Of a stretch of DNA of 64,000 bases, positions 26,548 to 35,370 are shown in pieces. The stretch is taken from contig CAZBKM010000002.1 in the NCBI GenBank assembly GCA_964492485.1, forward strand, positions 248,001 through 312,000, written 5' to 3'. The DNA comes from UBA5336 sp964492485 (lineage in GTDB: Bacteria > Pseudomonadota > Alphaproteobacteria > Caulobacterales > Hyphomonadaceae). Position numbers and translations under genes: made by a program. How positions within the stretch are numbered: position 1 is the stretch's first letter; every line of letters starts with the position of its first letter. The notes under the pieces are model-generated. The model had not been told where the DNA came from. It did not search any database and was given only the letters and a program-made list of their open reading frames with translations.

Positions 26548-27954
26548 TCAGTCCGAGGCCGGTGGCACGGGACCTCGCGGACGCGGCGGCTCCGGCAGGC
26601 CTTGGGGCTGTCCGACCACCGCGAAGGCGAACCGTTCAGGTGCCAGCCATTCCGCGGCAACGCGATTGACCGCCTCCAGGTCGACCGCCTCGATGGCACC
26701 GTTCCGCCGGTCGAAATAGTCCACGCCCAGCTTCTGCTGACGAACCGACATCATGTTCGATGCGATCTTCGCGTTGCTGTCAAAGCCCAGCGGGTAAGAG
26801 CCCGTGAGAAAGGCCTTGGCCCGGTCGAGTTCGTCCGGGGTCACGCCGTCTGTGGACAGCGCGCGCAACTCGGCCCGGGTCAGTTCGACGAAGCTGCCAG
26901 CGCTCTCATTCTTGGTCTGGCCGGCTCCCTGCCAGGCGGCAAGCTGGCCGCCGAACTCGAGTTCGGTGGAAATTCCATAGGTGAGGCCCCGTTTTTCGCG
27001 CAGCTCCTTCATCAACCGGCTGTCGAGCCCGCCGCCGCCAAGGATGTGGTTCAGGACATAGGCAGCGAAAAAGTCCGGATGGCTGCGCTGCAGTCCCGGC
27101 GCCATGAACATCACGAGCGACTGGGGCTGCGGCAGGTCAACGGTGACCGGGACGGACGGGGGCTCGCGCAGCGTGACGGGCTCCGGGTCCGGAAGGTCGC
27201 TGGTCTCCGGCAGATCGGCAAAGGCGTCGTCGATAAGCGGCGCGAGCTCCTGCGGCGTGATCGCGCCCACCGCGGTGACCAGCAGACCCTCGCGGGTCAT
27301 GATCCGTTGCTTGTGATTGCGAACGAGTGCGGGCGTCAGCGCGCCAATGCTCTCTTCACTCATGTCGCGGGCATAGGGATGGTCGGGATAGAGTTCCGTC
27401 TCCAGCGCATCGCGTGCAAGGAATCCGGGATCGGTTGCCTGGCGCGTCACCTGAACCCGGGTCTCACGCTGGAATCGCGCGAACGGGTTCTCGTCGAAGC
27501 GGGGATCATTCAGCGCAAGGGCCACCAGATCCATGGCCTCGTCTGCATTGCGGATGAGCATGCGCGCCGAGCAGCTCGTCCAGTCGCGCCCGGGTGAGCA
27601 GGCGAAGCTCATGTTCAGGGCTTCCATGCGCGTCTGGAAGGCCAGCGCGTCGAGGTCGCCGGCGCCCTCATTCATCATCCAGGCAACCGCCCGCGCCAGC
27701 CCCTCGAATCCCTCGGGATCGGATGCGGAGCCGCCGGGCCATGCAGCCTGCAGCGACAGAATCGGGATCGACGGCTCGTTGACCAGCCAGACAGAGATGC
27801 CGCCGGGCGTGACGAACTGCTCGATGCGCACGAAGTCACCTTCATGCACTTCGATCTCAAGGCCGGCAACCGGCGTTCCTCCGCGCTCACCGTCGCCGCC
27901 GCACGCCGCCAACAGGGTCAGAGGGACGAGAAGCGCAATCAGAAACCGCGTCAT
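26548..27954 (-). CDS. M16-family peptidase-like lipoprotein lacking the zinc motif
   Basis: This 468-residue protein has a lipoprotein signal ending LLAAC (Cys18) and two M16 half-domains (FVTPGGISVWLVNEPSIP, later RGLTYGISTELEFGG). The catalytic HxxEH is absent: the equivalent position, around residues 86-92, reads GLARAVAWMMNEG. It is probably the non-catalytic partner of the intact M16 enzyme immediately upstream, like the paired subunits of mitochondrial processing peptidase. Its ATG overlaps the upstream stop (ATGA), consistent with a 1:1 complex in the periplasm. Confidence 0.9.
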   Translation of the reverse strand: MTRFLIALLVPLTLLAACGGDGERGGTPVAGLEIEVHEGDFVRIEQFVTPGGISVWLVNEPSIPILSLQAAWPGGSASDPEGFEGLARAVAWMMNEGAGDLDALAFQTRMEALNMSFACSPGRDWTSCSARMLIRNADEAMDLVALALNDPRFDENPFARFQRETRVQVTRQATDPGFLARDALETELYPDHPYARDMSEESIGALTPALVRNHKQRIMTREGLLVTAVGAITPQELAPLIDDAFADLPETSDLPDPEPVTLREPPSVPVTVDLPQPQSLVMFMAPGLQRSHPDFFAAYVLNHILGGGGLDSRLMKELREKRGLTYGISTELEFGGQLAAWQGAGQTKNESAGSFVELTRAELRALSTDGVTPDELDRAKAFLTGSYPLGFDSNAKIASNMMSVRQQKLGVDYFDRRNGAIEAVDLEAVNRVAAEWLAPERFAFAVVGQPQGLPEPPRPRGPVPPASD

Positions 27955-29417
27955 TCCGGGGATCCTTCCAGGGCAGGCTCGCCCGTGCCATTCTGCTTGG
28001 TGTCGGCCTTCAGAAGCCGTGCCTCCACATAGCCGGGCGCCTCACCCAGCACCCGCCTGAGGGCCTCCGTGGCCACCTCGGGCGTGACGGCCCGCATCCG
28101 CTCGGCATAGGTGAGCACGTCCTCGGGCGTTCCACCCAGCGCCAGGGTGCGGCCGTAATCCATGGCCATCCCCATCTGACTGTCCCGGGCGTAGATGGCC
28201 TGGGCGGCAAGCTGCTCGCGAGCGCGCTCCACATCGGCGCGCGACAGTCCCTCCCGCAGGACGGCCTCGACCTCCTCCATCACGGCCTCACCCAGCGTGT
28301 CGAGATCGACACCCGGAGCCGGCGATGCGGAGATCAGGGCCGGTCCCCGGTCATGAAGGGTGAGAAAGGCACCGGCCGAGGCGTCGACCGCCAGCGCCCT
28401 GTCATCGACGAGCGCGCGGTACAGCCGGCTTGTGCTGGTTCCACCGAGGACGTGAAGTCCAACGCTCAGAGCATAGGCGAGGTCGGAATTTTCGGTGAAG
28501 GAAGTCGCATGATAGTAGCGCGCCCACTCCTCCTGGCGCACCTTGGGATCGCTATGGCTGACGCGGACCGGCCCGTCCAGCGGCTGAACCGCCTGCCATC
28601 CCCGGGCCGGCGCCTCGACCGGGCTCGGTGCCAGCGCACCATAGGTCGCCTCGGCAAGCGGGCGAACCTCGCCGACGGTCACATCGCCGGCCACGACCAG
28701 GATCGCCCGGTTCGGCGCATACCAGGTCTCGTAGAAGGTCCGGCCGTCTTCCGGCGTCAGCGCAGCCACCTCTTCCATCCGTCCGATGATGGGGATGCCA
28801 TAGGGGTGATCCGCATAAAGCGCCGCCATGACCTTCTCGAACAGGATGGCACCGGGATTGTTCTCGATCCGCTGCCGACGTTCCTCCTTCACCACGTCGC
28901 GTTCGGAGATGAAGGCGCCATCGGGGTCGTCGTCGATGATCAGATCGCGCATGCGCTCGGCCTCAAGCCCCATGACGAGCTCCAGCCTGTCGCGGGCCAC
29001 GCGCTCGAAATAGGCCGTATAGTCCCACGAGGTGAACGCATTCAGCGTGCCGCCATTCTTCGTCACCGTCTCGGTGAACTCGCCCGGGCCGAGGTCGTCG
29101 GTCTCCTGGAACATCACATGCTCGAACAAATGGGCGATCCCGGACTTTCCGGGCGCCTCGTCCACCGCTCCGACCTTGTACCAGACCATATGGGTGACCA
29201 CCGGCGCGCGATGGTCCGGCAGGACGATCACCTCCATCCCGTTGTCGAGGGTGAAGGTCTGCGGCTGCCAGCCCGTCCCGGCCGTGTCGGCCCGGTCGGC
29301 ATGGGCCAAGGATGAACCGGCGAGCGGCAGGCCCCCGGTCAGGGCGAACAAGGCGATCAGGGCGATCAGCATGACCCGGACAGGCGGAGTCGCACGCGGG
29401 CACATATGTTCGGTCAT
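27951..29417 (-). CDS. M16-family zinc peptidase, catalytic subunit
   Basis: This 488-residue protein has a signal peptide (residues about 12-40, cleavage near AHA) and a complete inverted zinc motif, HLFEH, at residues 96-100. A further Glu lies in VVKEERRQR near residue 178. The second half-domain ends the protein. It is probably a periplasmic peptidase. The start at 29417 is preceded by GGGAGAG. It is followed by the catalytically dead partner with ATGA overlap. The gene pair lies between bamF and ddl. Confidence 0.92.
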   Translation of the reverse strand: MTEHMCPRATPPVRVMLIALIALFALTGGLPLAGSSLAHADRADTAGTGWQPQTFTLDNGMEVIVLPDHRAPVVTHMVWYKVGAVDEAPGKSGIAHLFEHVMFQETDDLGPGEFTETVTKNGGTLNAFTSWDYTAYFERVARDRLELVMGLEAERMRDLIIDDDPDGAFISERDVVKEERRQRIENNPGAILFEKVMAALYADHPYGIPIIGRMEEVAALTPEDGRTFYETWYAPNRAILVVAGDVTVGEVRPLAEATYGALAPSPVEAPARGWQAVQPLDGPVRVSHSDPKVRQEEWARYYHATSFTENSDLAYALSVGLHVLGGTSTSRLYRALVDDRALAVDASAGAFLTLHDRGPALISASPAPGVDLDTLGEAVMEEVEAVLREGLSRADVERAREQLAAQAIYARDSQMGMAMDYGRTLALGGTPEDVLTYAERMRAVTPEVATEALRRVLGEAPGYVEARLLKADTKQNGTGEPALEGSPE

Positions 29418-29496
29418 CCGGGCAAACTCTCCCTCGCCAGCGTCGGTGGCCGGCGGTCGCCACCGCACGCCCAGATCCGGAACGCCATGCCGATCC

Positions 29497-29997
29497 CTAG
29501 GTTCCCGGCAGCTTGAAGCCGCTCGCCGAGGCCGACCGCTCGATGGTGACCTCGCCACCGCCAGTGGCACCGTCGCTGGCGGCGCGCTCGGCGGCCTCCT
29601 CATTGTCCTGCCAGAACAGGATCCGGTCCGCGAGGCTCGGCGACTTCCGGATCATGGCCGCTTCCTCATAGTCCAGACGCGAGCGGATCACGGGGCTCAC
29701 CGCGTCTGCGCCAGCCGCCGACACGAGGGCGCGCTCCGCGTCGGAGGCCGTCTCACCGATATTGGTGCCGAAAGCGGTCACGGTCGGATTGGCCGCGACT
29801 TCGGCCGGCAGGCTGGACCCGGCCGGCGGCGGCCGCAGGCTATAGTCAGGGGGCACAGTCAACGGCGGCTTGGTCACCACCAGGAACTCATCCTGGGCAT
29901 AATCGTTGATCCCACGGTCGTTTCCGCCCGTGCCAACGCACCCGGCGGTCAGGGCCAGGCCGGCACCGGCGGCGATCAGGGCGAGCGTCTTGGTCAT
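29497..29997 (-). CDS. bamF: BamF-type (DUF3035) outer-membrane assembly lipoprotein
   Basis: This 166-residue protein has a lipoprotein signal ending LTAGC (Cys20). The short conserved block DEFLVVTKPPLTVPPDYSLR is the hallmark of DUF3035, known in Caulobacter as BamF. The rest is low-complexity and charged. It starts four bases inside lspA (ATGA overlap), which links lipoprotein processing and outer-membrane assembly in one transcript. Confidence 0.88.
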   Translation of the reverse strand: MTKTLALIAAGAGLALTAGCVGTGGNDRGINDYAQDEFLVVTKPPLTVPPDYSLRPPPAGSSLPAEVAANPTVTAFGTNIGETASDAERALVSAAGADAVSPVIRSRLDYEEAAMIRKSPSLADRILFWQDNEEAAERAASDGATGGGEVTIERSASASGFKLPGT

Positions 29998-30602
29998 TCG
30001 CGATCCTCTTTGGGGTCGGTCTTGTCAGCCGGGGGCGTACCCCCATCGGTTGCGCGCGACCATAGTAACTGGTCGAGAAACAGCAAGGCAGCCCCGACAG
30101 TTATGGCCGCGTCGGCCACGTTGAAAACATAAAAGAAGTACAGGCCGGAGAAGTCCAGGAAATCCACCACGGCGCCGAATCGGATCCGGTCGATCACGTT
30201 CCCGACCGCGCCACCCACCACGAGAGACAGCGAGAGGCCGGTCAGCCAGCGGCGCGCGCGCCACAACCAGATCGCAAAGCCCACTGCAATGGCCAGCGTC
30301 ATCGCCACCAGGACCCACCGCATCAGCCCGTCGGATTGCAGGGCGCCGAAACTGATCCCCCGGTTCCAGACCATGCGCAGGTCGAAGATGCCGGAGATTT
30401 CGATACCGCCGCACAGGCCCGGAGCGTCGAGACAGGCGCGCGCATTGAATGCCGGCGTGGCGAGCACCCAAGCCTTGCTGAGCTGGTCGACGACCAGGAT
30501 CGCCGGCACGAGCCCGAAGGCCAGGCAATAGCGCAGGGTCTGGCTCATGGTGCCGGCTGGATCCTCCGGGAAGGGTCGCCCGTCTGTATCGGTCTTCGCC
30601 AT
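29994..30602 (-). CDS. lspA: Lipoprotein signal peptidase II
   Basis: LspA cleaves lipoprotein signal peptides in the inner membrane. The protein has four membrane segments and both catalytic Asp motifs: GNVIDRIRFGAVVDF and FNVADAAITVG. Two starts are possible. The ATG at 30602 (202 residues) lies four bases after the ileS stop; the ATG at 30548 (184 residues) begins directly at the first membrane segment. The longer form is listed because of its tight spacing. The order ileS-lspA is widely conserved. Confidence 0.9.
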   Translation of the reverse strand: MAKTDTDGRPFPEDPAGTMSQTLRYCLAFGLVPAILVVDQLSKAWVLATPAFNARACLDAPGLCGGIEISGIFDLRMVWNRGISFGALQSDGLMRWVLVAMTLAIAVGFAIWLWRARRWLTGLSLSLVVGGAVGNVIDRIRFGAVVDFLDFSGLYFFYVFNVADAAITVGAALLFLDQLLWSRATDGGTPPADKTDPKEDRE

Positions 30603-30606
30603 GCGG

Positions 30607-33600
30607 TCAAGCGCCACCCGCCGCCTTCGCGGCGTCCCAGGCGCGCACGGCAGCCGCGTCGCGCGGGGTGATCCCGGGATAGGCCGGATCTGCGGTCGCG
30701 GGATCGAAATACTTCCAGGACCGGGCACACTTGACGCCCACGGCCCTGGCAGGCTCCACCGCAACGCCGGCAACCTCGTCCAGCATGAAGGCGCCCGGCG
30801 GCGGCGGCGCATCGGTCAGCGTCGCATTGGACGTGATGAAGAGCTCGGCGGGGTCTTCGCCGTCAAAGGCCGCAATCAGCGCCGGGTCGGCGATGTGGAC
30901 CCTGGGGGCGGCCTCCAGGGAAGCACCGATCCGCTTCTCGCGCCGCTCCACCTCCAGGGCGCCGGTGACGACACGCCGGACCTGAAAGATGCGCTCCCAG
31001 CGTTCGGCCAGGACCGGATCGTGCCAATCGGCAGGTGTGACCGGGAACTGCAACAGGTGCACGCTGTCGGCCTGCCCGGCGAAGCGGCTCTCCAGAAAGG
31101 CTTCTTCGGTGGTGAAGCACAAGACGGGGGCCATCCAGGCAAGCAGCCGCTCGAGCACCGCATCCATGACGGTGCGGGCTGCGCGCCGGCGCTGTCCATG
31201 GGGGCGCGCGGCCTCGTCCCAGTGCGCTGCGGTGTCGGCCACCGGATCGCAATAGAGACTGTCCTTGCGTATGTCGAAATACATTGCCGACAGATCGACG
31301 GCACAGAAATTGATCAGTGCCGACAGGATCCGCTTGAAGTCATAGCCGTGATAGGCATCGCGCGCCGTGGCGTCCAGCTGGGCCAGGCGGTGCAGCACCC
31401 AGCGCTCGAGCCCCGGCATCTCCGCCCGGTCGACGCCCTCGGTGTCGGGGTCGTAGCCCTGCAGGGCCCCCAGAAGGTAACGCAGCGTGTTGCGGAGCCG
31501 GCGATAGCTCTCAACCGTCCCCTTCAGGATCTCGTCGGAAATCCGCAGGTCCTCGGTGAAGTCCGAGGTCGCGGTCCAGAGACGCAGGATCTCGGCCCCG
31601 TGCTGATCGGCGACCTGGATCGGATCGACCGTGTTGCCGAGCGACTTCGACATCTTCCGGCCTTCGCCGTCCATGACGAAACCGTGGGTCAGAAGCTGGC
31701 GGTAGGGCGCAATCCCCCGCGTGGCGCAGCACTCCAGCAGCGAGGACTGGAACCAGCCGCGATGCTGGTCCGACCCCTCGAGATAGAGATCGGCCTGCCC
31801 GGTCCGCTCATCGATGATGCCGCGGTCGCGCAGGGCAAAGGCATGGGTCGTCCCGCTGTCGAACCAGACATCCAGGACGTCGGTCACCTTCTCCCAGCCC
31901 GCCGGATCGGCTTCGGGTGCGAGGAAGGCCTCGGCCGGACGCTCGAACCAGGCTTCCACGCCGCCTTCGGCGATGGCGTCGAGGATGCGGTCATTCACGG
32001 CCCGGGCGGCGCCTTCCGGCAGCACGGCGGTATGGGGCTCGCCCGCCGCGTTCACGAAGATGGTGAGCGGAACGCCCCAGTTGCGCTGGCGCGAAATCAG
32101 CCAGTCGGGCCGGCTCTCGACCATCGAGGTCAGGCGGCGGCGGCCAGCCTTCGGCACGAAGTCCACCCGTTCCAGAGCCTTCATCGCCAGATCGCGCAGG
32201 ACGGTGCCATCCTTTCCCGGCGTGTCCATAGCGATGAACCATTGCGGCGTCGCGCGGCGGATCACGGGCGCCTTCGATCGCCAGGAATGCGCGTCACGAA
32301 TGGTCGACACGCCGCGAGACAGGAGCTGTCCCGCCTCCGCCAGGGCCTGCATCACGGCCTCGTTCGCCTTGCCGGGTTCGCCACGTTTCTTGCCGGAGGT
32401 CCGGATGATGTCGAGGCCGGCAAACAGCGGCACATCCTCGGTGTAACGGCCCTCTGCATCGACGATCTGGCGGACGTCGCGCGCAGGACGCCCCGACGCC
32501 ACCCAGACGGCGAAATCATCCTCGCCATGTGCGGGCGCGGTGTGGACGAAGCCGGTACCCGCCTCGTCGGTCACATGCTCACCCGCCAGCATCGGAACCT
32601 CGTGGGCCCAGAACGGATCGGTCTTCGCGAGGGGGTGATGCAGCCGCATGATCCGGCTGGGGTCGACGCTGTCGAGACGGGCAAAGTCGCAGACCTTGGC
32701 CGCATCCATCACCGCGTCGGCAAGGGCATCGGCCAGGATCAGGCGCTCTCCGGGGCGCGCAAACGGCTTGAACCCCAACTCCGCCTCGGACCGGGTCGCG
32801 CGGACCTCGTAAACGCCGTAGTCGATCCGGGGTTGGAAACAGACCGCCTGGTTGGCCGGAATCGTCCAGGGCGTGGTGGTCCAGATCAGAACACTGTCGC
32901 CGGTCTCCGCGCCGGGCCCCTCCGCCACCGGGAAACGGACCCAGACGACCGGCACCTTGCGGTCGTGATACTCGACTTCCGCTTCGGCGAGCGCGGTCTG
33001 CTCCACGGGACTCCACATCACCGGTTTGGCGCCGCGCACGAGCCGGCCACTCATCGCCACGTCGAGGAACTCCCGCACCGTCGCCGCCTCGCTCTCGAAC
33101 GCCATGGTCAGGTAGGGGGTCTCCCATTCCCCCTCCACACCCATGCGGCGGAACTCCCGTTTCTGGATCGCGACCCAATCCTCCGCATAGGCGCGGCAGG
33201 CGGCGCGGAACTCGCTCGCAGGCACCTGATCCTTCGACCGGCCCTTGGCCCGGTAGGCCTCCTCCACCTTCCACTCGATCGGCAGGCCGTGACAGTCCCA
33301 GCCGGGCAGATAGCTGGCATTATGGCCGGTCATCTGCCGCGAGCGCACGACGATGTCCTTCAGCACCTTCTGCATCGCCGTGCCGAGATGGATATGACCG
33401 TTCGCATAGGGCGGACCGTCATGGAGGATCCAGGCGGGTGCGCCCCTTCGGGCTGCGTCCTCCCGCAGGCGGCGATAGAGGCCCATCGCGTCCCAGCGTG
33501 CGATCCAGTCCGGTTCGCGCTGGGGCAGGCCGGCGCGCATGGGAAACGTCGTGGAAGGCAGAAACAGGGTTTCGCGATAGTCGCGCGCGGTGGCGGTGTC

Positions 33601-33627
33601 GGTGTCGGTTTCGGTGGGCATGGTCAC
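30607..33627 (-). CDS. ileS: Isoleucyl-tRNA synthetase
   Basis: IleS charges tRNA-Ile. The 1006-residue class I synthetase shows the HIGH-type motif NGHIHLGTA, a CP1 editing domain, and EGRKMSKSLGNTVDP. The C-terminal zinc ribbon of the bacterial type is degraded: the usual CxxC-W segment reads KCARSWKYF, and no second Cys pair follows before the end. An ileS-lspA-bamF operon is likely. A composite hairpin repeat starts 30 bp upstream of the ATG. Confidence 0.96.
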   Translation of the reverse strand: MTMPTETDTDTATARDYRETLFLPSTTFPMRAGLPQREPDWIARWDAMGLYRRLREDAARRGAPAWILHDGPPYANGHIHLGTAMQKVLKDIVVRSRQMTGHNASYLPGWDCHGLPIEWKVEEAYRAKGRSKDQVPASEFRAACRAYAEDWVAIQKREFRRMGVEGEWETPYLTMAFESEAATVREFLDVAMSGRLVRGAKPVMWSPVEQTALAEAEVEYHDRKVPVVWVRFPVAEGPGAETGDSVLIWTTTPWTIPANQAVCFQPRIDYGVYEVRATRSEAELGFKPFARPGERLILADALADAVMDAAKVCDFARLDSVDPSRIMRLHHPLAKTDPFWAHEVPMLAGEHVTDEAGTGFVHTAPAHGEDDFAVWVASGRPARDVRQIVDAEGRYTEDVPLFAGLDIIRTSGKKRGEPGKANEAVMQALAEAGQLLSRGVSTIRDAHSWRSKAPVIRRATPQWFIAMDTPGKDGTVLRDLAMKALERVDFVPKAGRRRLTSMVESRPDWLISRQRNWGVPLTIFVNAAGEPHTAVLPEGAARAVNDRILDAIAEGGVEAWFERPAEAFLAPEADPAGWEKVTDVLDVWFDSGTTHAFALRDRGIIDERTGQADLYLEGSDQHRGWFQSSLLECCATRGIAPYRQLLTHGFVMDGEGRKMSKSLGNTVDPIQVADQHGAEILRLWTATSDFTEDLRISDEILKGTVESYRRLRNTLRYLLGALQGYDPDTEGVDRAEMPGLERWVLHRLAQLDATARDAYHGYDFKRILSALINFCAVDLSAMYFDIRKDSLYCDPVADTAAHWDEAARPHGQRRRAARTVMDAVLERLLAWMAPVLCFTTEEAFLESRFAGQADSVHLLQFPVTPADWHDPVLAERWERIFQVRRVVTGALEVERREKRIGASLEAAPRVHIADPALIAAFDGEDPAELFITSNATLTDAPPPPGAFMLDEVAGVAVEPARAVGVKCARSWKYFDPATADPAYPGITPRDAAAVRAWDAAKAAGGA

Positions 33628-33656
33628 GCTGTCTGGATCTCAGTTGGTCCCGGCTC

Positions 33657-33708
33657 GCGCATCTTCCAGTCAATCAGGATAAGTCAATCAGGGTAAGTGA
33701 AGAGGCGC
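33657..33708 (-). repeat. Hairpin half of composite dispersed repeat, copy 2
   Basis: GCGCATCTTC pairs with GAAGAGGCGC (one mismatch). The loop holds two 14-bp direct repeats (AGTCAATCAGGATA, AGTCAATCAGGGTA) where copy 1 at 10395-10432 has one. It begins 30 bp upstream of the ileS start codon. Confidence 0.75.
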
Positions 33709-33770
33709 TAGAGCATGTTTCGGAGCATTTTCTTGACGCGAACCCGATCCCCCTTCGCTTGAAAACGCCC
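33709..33770. repeat. Alphaproteobacterial intergenic repeat, type B copy 2
   Basis: TAGAGCATGTTTCGGAGCAT leads into TTTCTTGACGCGAACC, CCCCTTCGCTTGAAAACG. It is the closest match to copy 1 at 10440-10500 and carries an intact CTAGAGC start that is shared with the 107-bp elements at 34669 and 39663. Confidence 0.75.
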
Positions 33771-33910
33771 CACGCAGGTCGCGAGGAAAACACCCGGCCC
33801 GCGGCGATGGTCCGCCAGGGGCGGACGCGGCTCAGCCACGAACCGGGCTCGTAATTCGTATGCCGGTCCAGAACGTCATGTGGCGGGATTAGCCCACAGC
33901 ACGCGCGCCG

Positions 33911-33970
33911 TCCATGACCTCGCATGACCCGGCACGACCTGGCATGATCTGGCATGACCTGGAACGACAG
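33911..33970. repeat. Six-unit 10-bp tandem repeat
   Basis: The consensus unit is GGCATGACCT: TCCATGACCT, CGCATGACCC, GGCACGACCT, GGCATGATCT, GGCATGACCT, GGAACGACAG. It is non-coding and lies in the interval upstream of ileS. Confidence 0.8.
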
Positions 33971-34057
33971 GCACAGGGTCGGCGCCGAACCGGTAACGGC
34001 CAGGCGGCGGGCACCAGACCCCGCTCGACCGAGACGGATGCCAGGCGTTCTGTCCTG

Positions 34058-34107
34058 CAGCGTTTTCCTGACGCGAGGCGGGCTCCACTTCGATTGAAAG
34101 CGCCCTA
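34058..34107. repeat. Type B intergenic repeat, diverged copy 3
   Basis: CAGCGTTTTCCTGACGCGAG leads to GGCTCCACTTCGATTGAAAGCGCCCTA. Relative to copies 1 and 2 it is substituted at about a quarter of positions. Its right-hand end supplies the TAG stop codon (34107-34105) of the YbjN-like gene. Confidence 0.65.
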
Positions 34108-34626
34108 TCTTGCGATCTGGGCGCGAACCTCGTTGGCCGCCATCACGAAGACCTTCAGGTTGAAGTCCAGATTGCCGAGCGTCTGGCCCCGGTCGAGGAC
34201 CAGATATCGGTTCACGCCAACCTCCCGCAGCGCCTGACCGGGCGGCGCCGGCACCAGCCAGACCCCGACCGCCGCAAGCCGATAGTCCAGCCGGTTCACC
34301 TCATCGGCGGTCAGGCTGCCATCGGCGTTGAAGAGGGCCAGCATTTGCAGTCCGACGCACCCCGTACCGCGGACGGGTTGCGCGCAGTTCTTGCCGATGA
34401 GAGCATAGCGAAACCCGTCGGGTGCCCGGGCGAACACGACCGCCTCGCCCTCCCGGACCTCTGCCTGTTCAACCGTGTGCCCGGCCGAGTGGACGATGTC
34501 CTCGAGCTGGACGCGGTCCACGCTGGTGATGATCAGGTCGTCGCGCCCCGCGCGAACCTCCTGGGCCACGCCGATGAGTCCCGGCATGACCAGAACAAGG
34601 ACCACGGCGATGTATCGCCAGTTCAT
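34105..34626 (-). CDS. YbjN-domain protein, secreted
   Basis: This 173-residue protein has a signal peptide (residues 1-25, cleavage near VRA). The YbjN-like domain is indicated by ALIGKNCAQPVRGTGC and the C-terminal block NRYLVLDRGQTLGNLDFNLKVF. The CX8C pair should form a disulfide in the periplasm. It is a paralogue of the protein encoded at 34771-35370, with the same domain order. YbjN folds resemble type III secretion chaperones, but the role of exported versions is unknown. The stop codon lies in a repeat. Confidence 0.82.
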   Translation of the reverse strand: MNWRYIAVVLVLVMPGLIGVAQEVRAGRDDLIITSVDRVQLEDIVHSAGHTVEQAEVREGEAVVFARAPDGFRYALIGKNCAQPVRGTGCVGLQMLALFNADGSLTADEVNRLDYRLAAVGVWLVPAPPGQALREVGVNRYLVLDRGQTLGNLDFNLKVFVMAANEVRAQIAR

Positions 34627-34668
34627 GTCAGCGGCCCCAAACCATGCGGCCCCATGAAGGCCGGTGCG

Positions 34669-34775
34669 CCTAAAGCGCCAGTCTTTCGTTTCACTCCAGG
34701 CCGGCGCTTTACATCATTGTTTTTGCGCAAGTATCCGTTCGCAACCGAGTCCGTTTGCTCCGAACTTGCTCTAGA
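34669..34775. repeat. 107-bp dispersed element, copy A
   Basis: The element matches the one at 39663-39769 in inverted orientation, with four differences in 107 bp by direct reading. Its ends are versions of TCTAGAGC and GCTCTAGA; the left end here is degenerate (CCTAAAGC). It lies between two YbjN-like genes, and its right end provides the TAG stop (34773-34771) of the upstream one. It is non-coding and has no transposase. Confidence 0.85.
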
Positions 34776-35370
34776 AGTTCTGGCTAAGCGAGTTGGAAAC
34801 GTTCAGGAACACCCGAAGGTTCCACTTCAGGTTCTCCATGGTCTGTCCCCCGTCGAGAATGACATAGCGCGATACGCCGATGGAATCGGCGGAGGCGACG
34901 ATCGATACGGCCGCGGTATTGGTATTGAGTTCCAGCAACGTCTCCGGCGCACCATTCGCCTCGGTCCGCGACCAGTTCGCCATCATGTTGATGCCGCTGC
35001 AGCGAAGCCCATCCTCGGCTTCATTGCAGGCGGTGCCGAACAGACCGTAATTCAGGCCCGTCGCATCGTCCTGGGCGGCCACCACCGGCGTTCCGTCCTC
35101 AGTGACCCGCCGCTCGATGATCTGGTCGCCCTCGACCACGGCCAAAGCGGCAAGGTCGTCGAGGGTGATTGCACGGACCAGACGGCTATCCTCGGCAAGC
35201 GACCGGTCGACCTCGCCACCCGCGTCGGTCGCCGGGTCGCTGTCCGCCTGCCCCTGGGCGGGCAGGTCGGCTGGGGCCTCGTTCGTAGCGGGCGCCTGGG
35301 CGTGGGCTGCCAGCGACATCGCGAGCGCGCCGAGCAGGCACAGGGCGGCAGCGCCATGGGAATAGGTCAT
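34771..35370 (-). CDS. YbjN-domain protein, secreted, second paralogue
   Basis: This 199-residue protein has a signal peptide (cleavage near AHA-Q), an acidic spacer of about 35 residues and a YbjN-like domain. GTACNEAEDGLRC gives the same CX8C pair as its neighbour, and SRYVILDGGQTMENLKWNLR is the matching C-terminal block. The two genes are tandem duplicates separated by a 107-bp repeat. They lie between ribF and ileS, which are adjacent in many relatives, so the pair is probably an insertion. The function is unknown. Confidence 0.82.
   Translation of the reverse strand: MTYSHGAAALCLLGALAMSLAAHAQAPATNEAPADLPAQGQADSDPATDAGGEVDRSLAEDSRLVRAITLDDLAALAVVEGDQIIERRVTEDGTPVVAAQDDATGLNYGLFGTACNEAEDGLRCSGINMMANWSRTEANGAPETLLELNTNTAAVSIVASADSIGVSRYVILDGGQTMENLKWNLRVFLNVSNSLSQNF

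Larger units (their letters stand above)
33628..34104. other. 477-bp gene-free interval rich in repeats
   Basis: No convincing gene is seen here. The interval holds the ileS leader, the composite hairpin repeat at 33657-33770, a run of six 10-bp units at 33911-33970 and a diverged type B repeat from 34058. The remaining sequence is unremarkable GC-rich DNA. Confidence 0.75.

Noticed and set aside
30547..33696. A 1049-codon open frame antisense to ileS
   Set aside because: It is a GC-rich shadow of the ileS gene, whose synthetase motifs are complete. The antisense translation has no recognisable domain.
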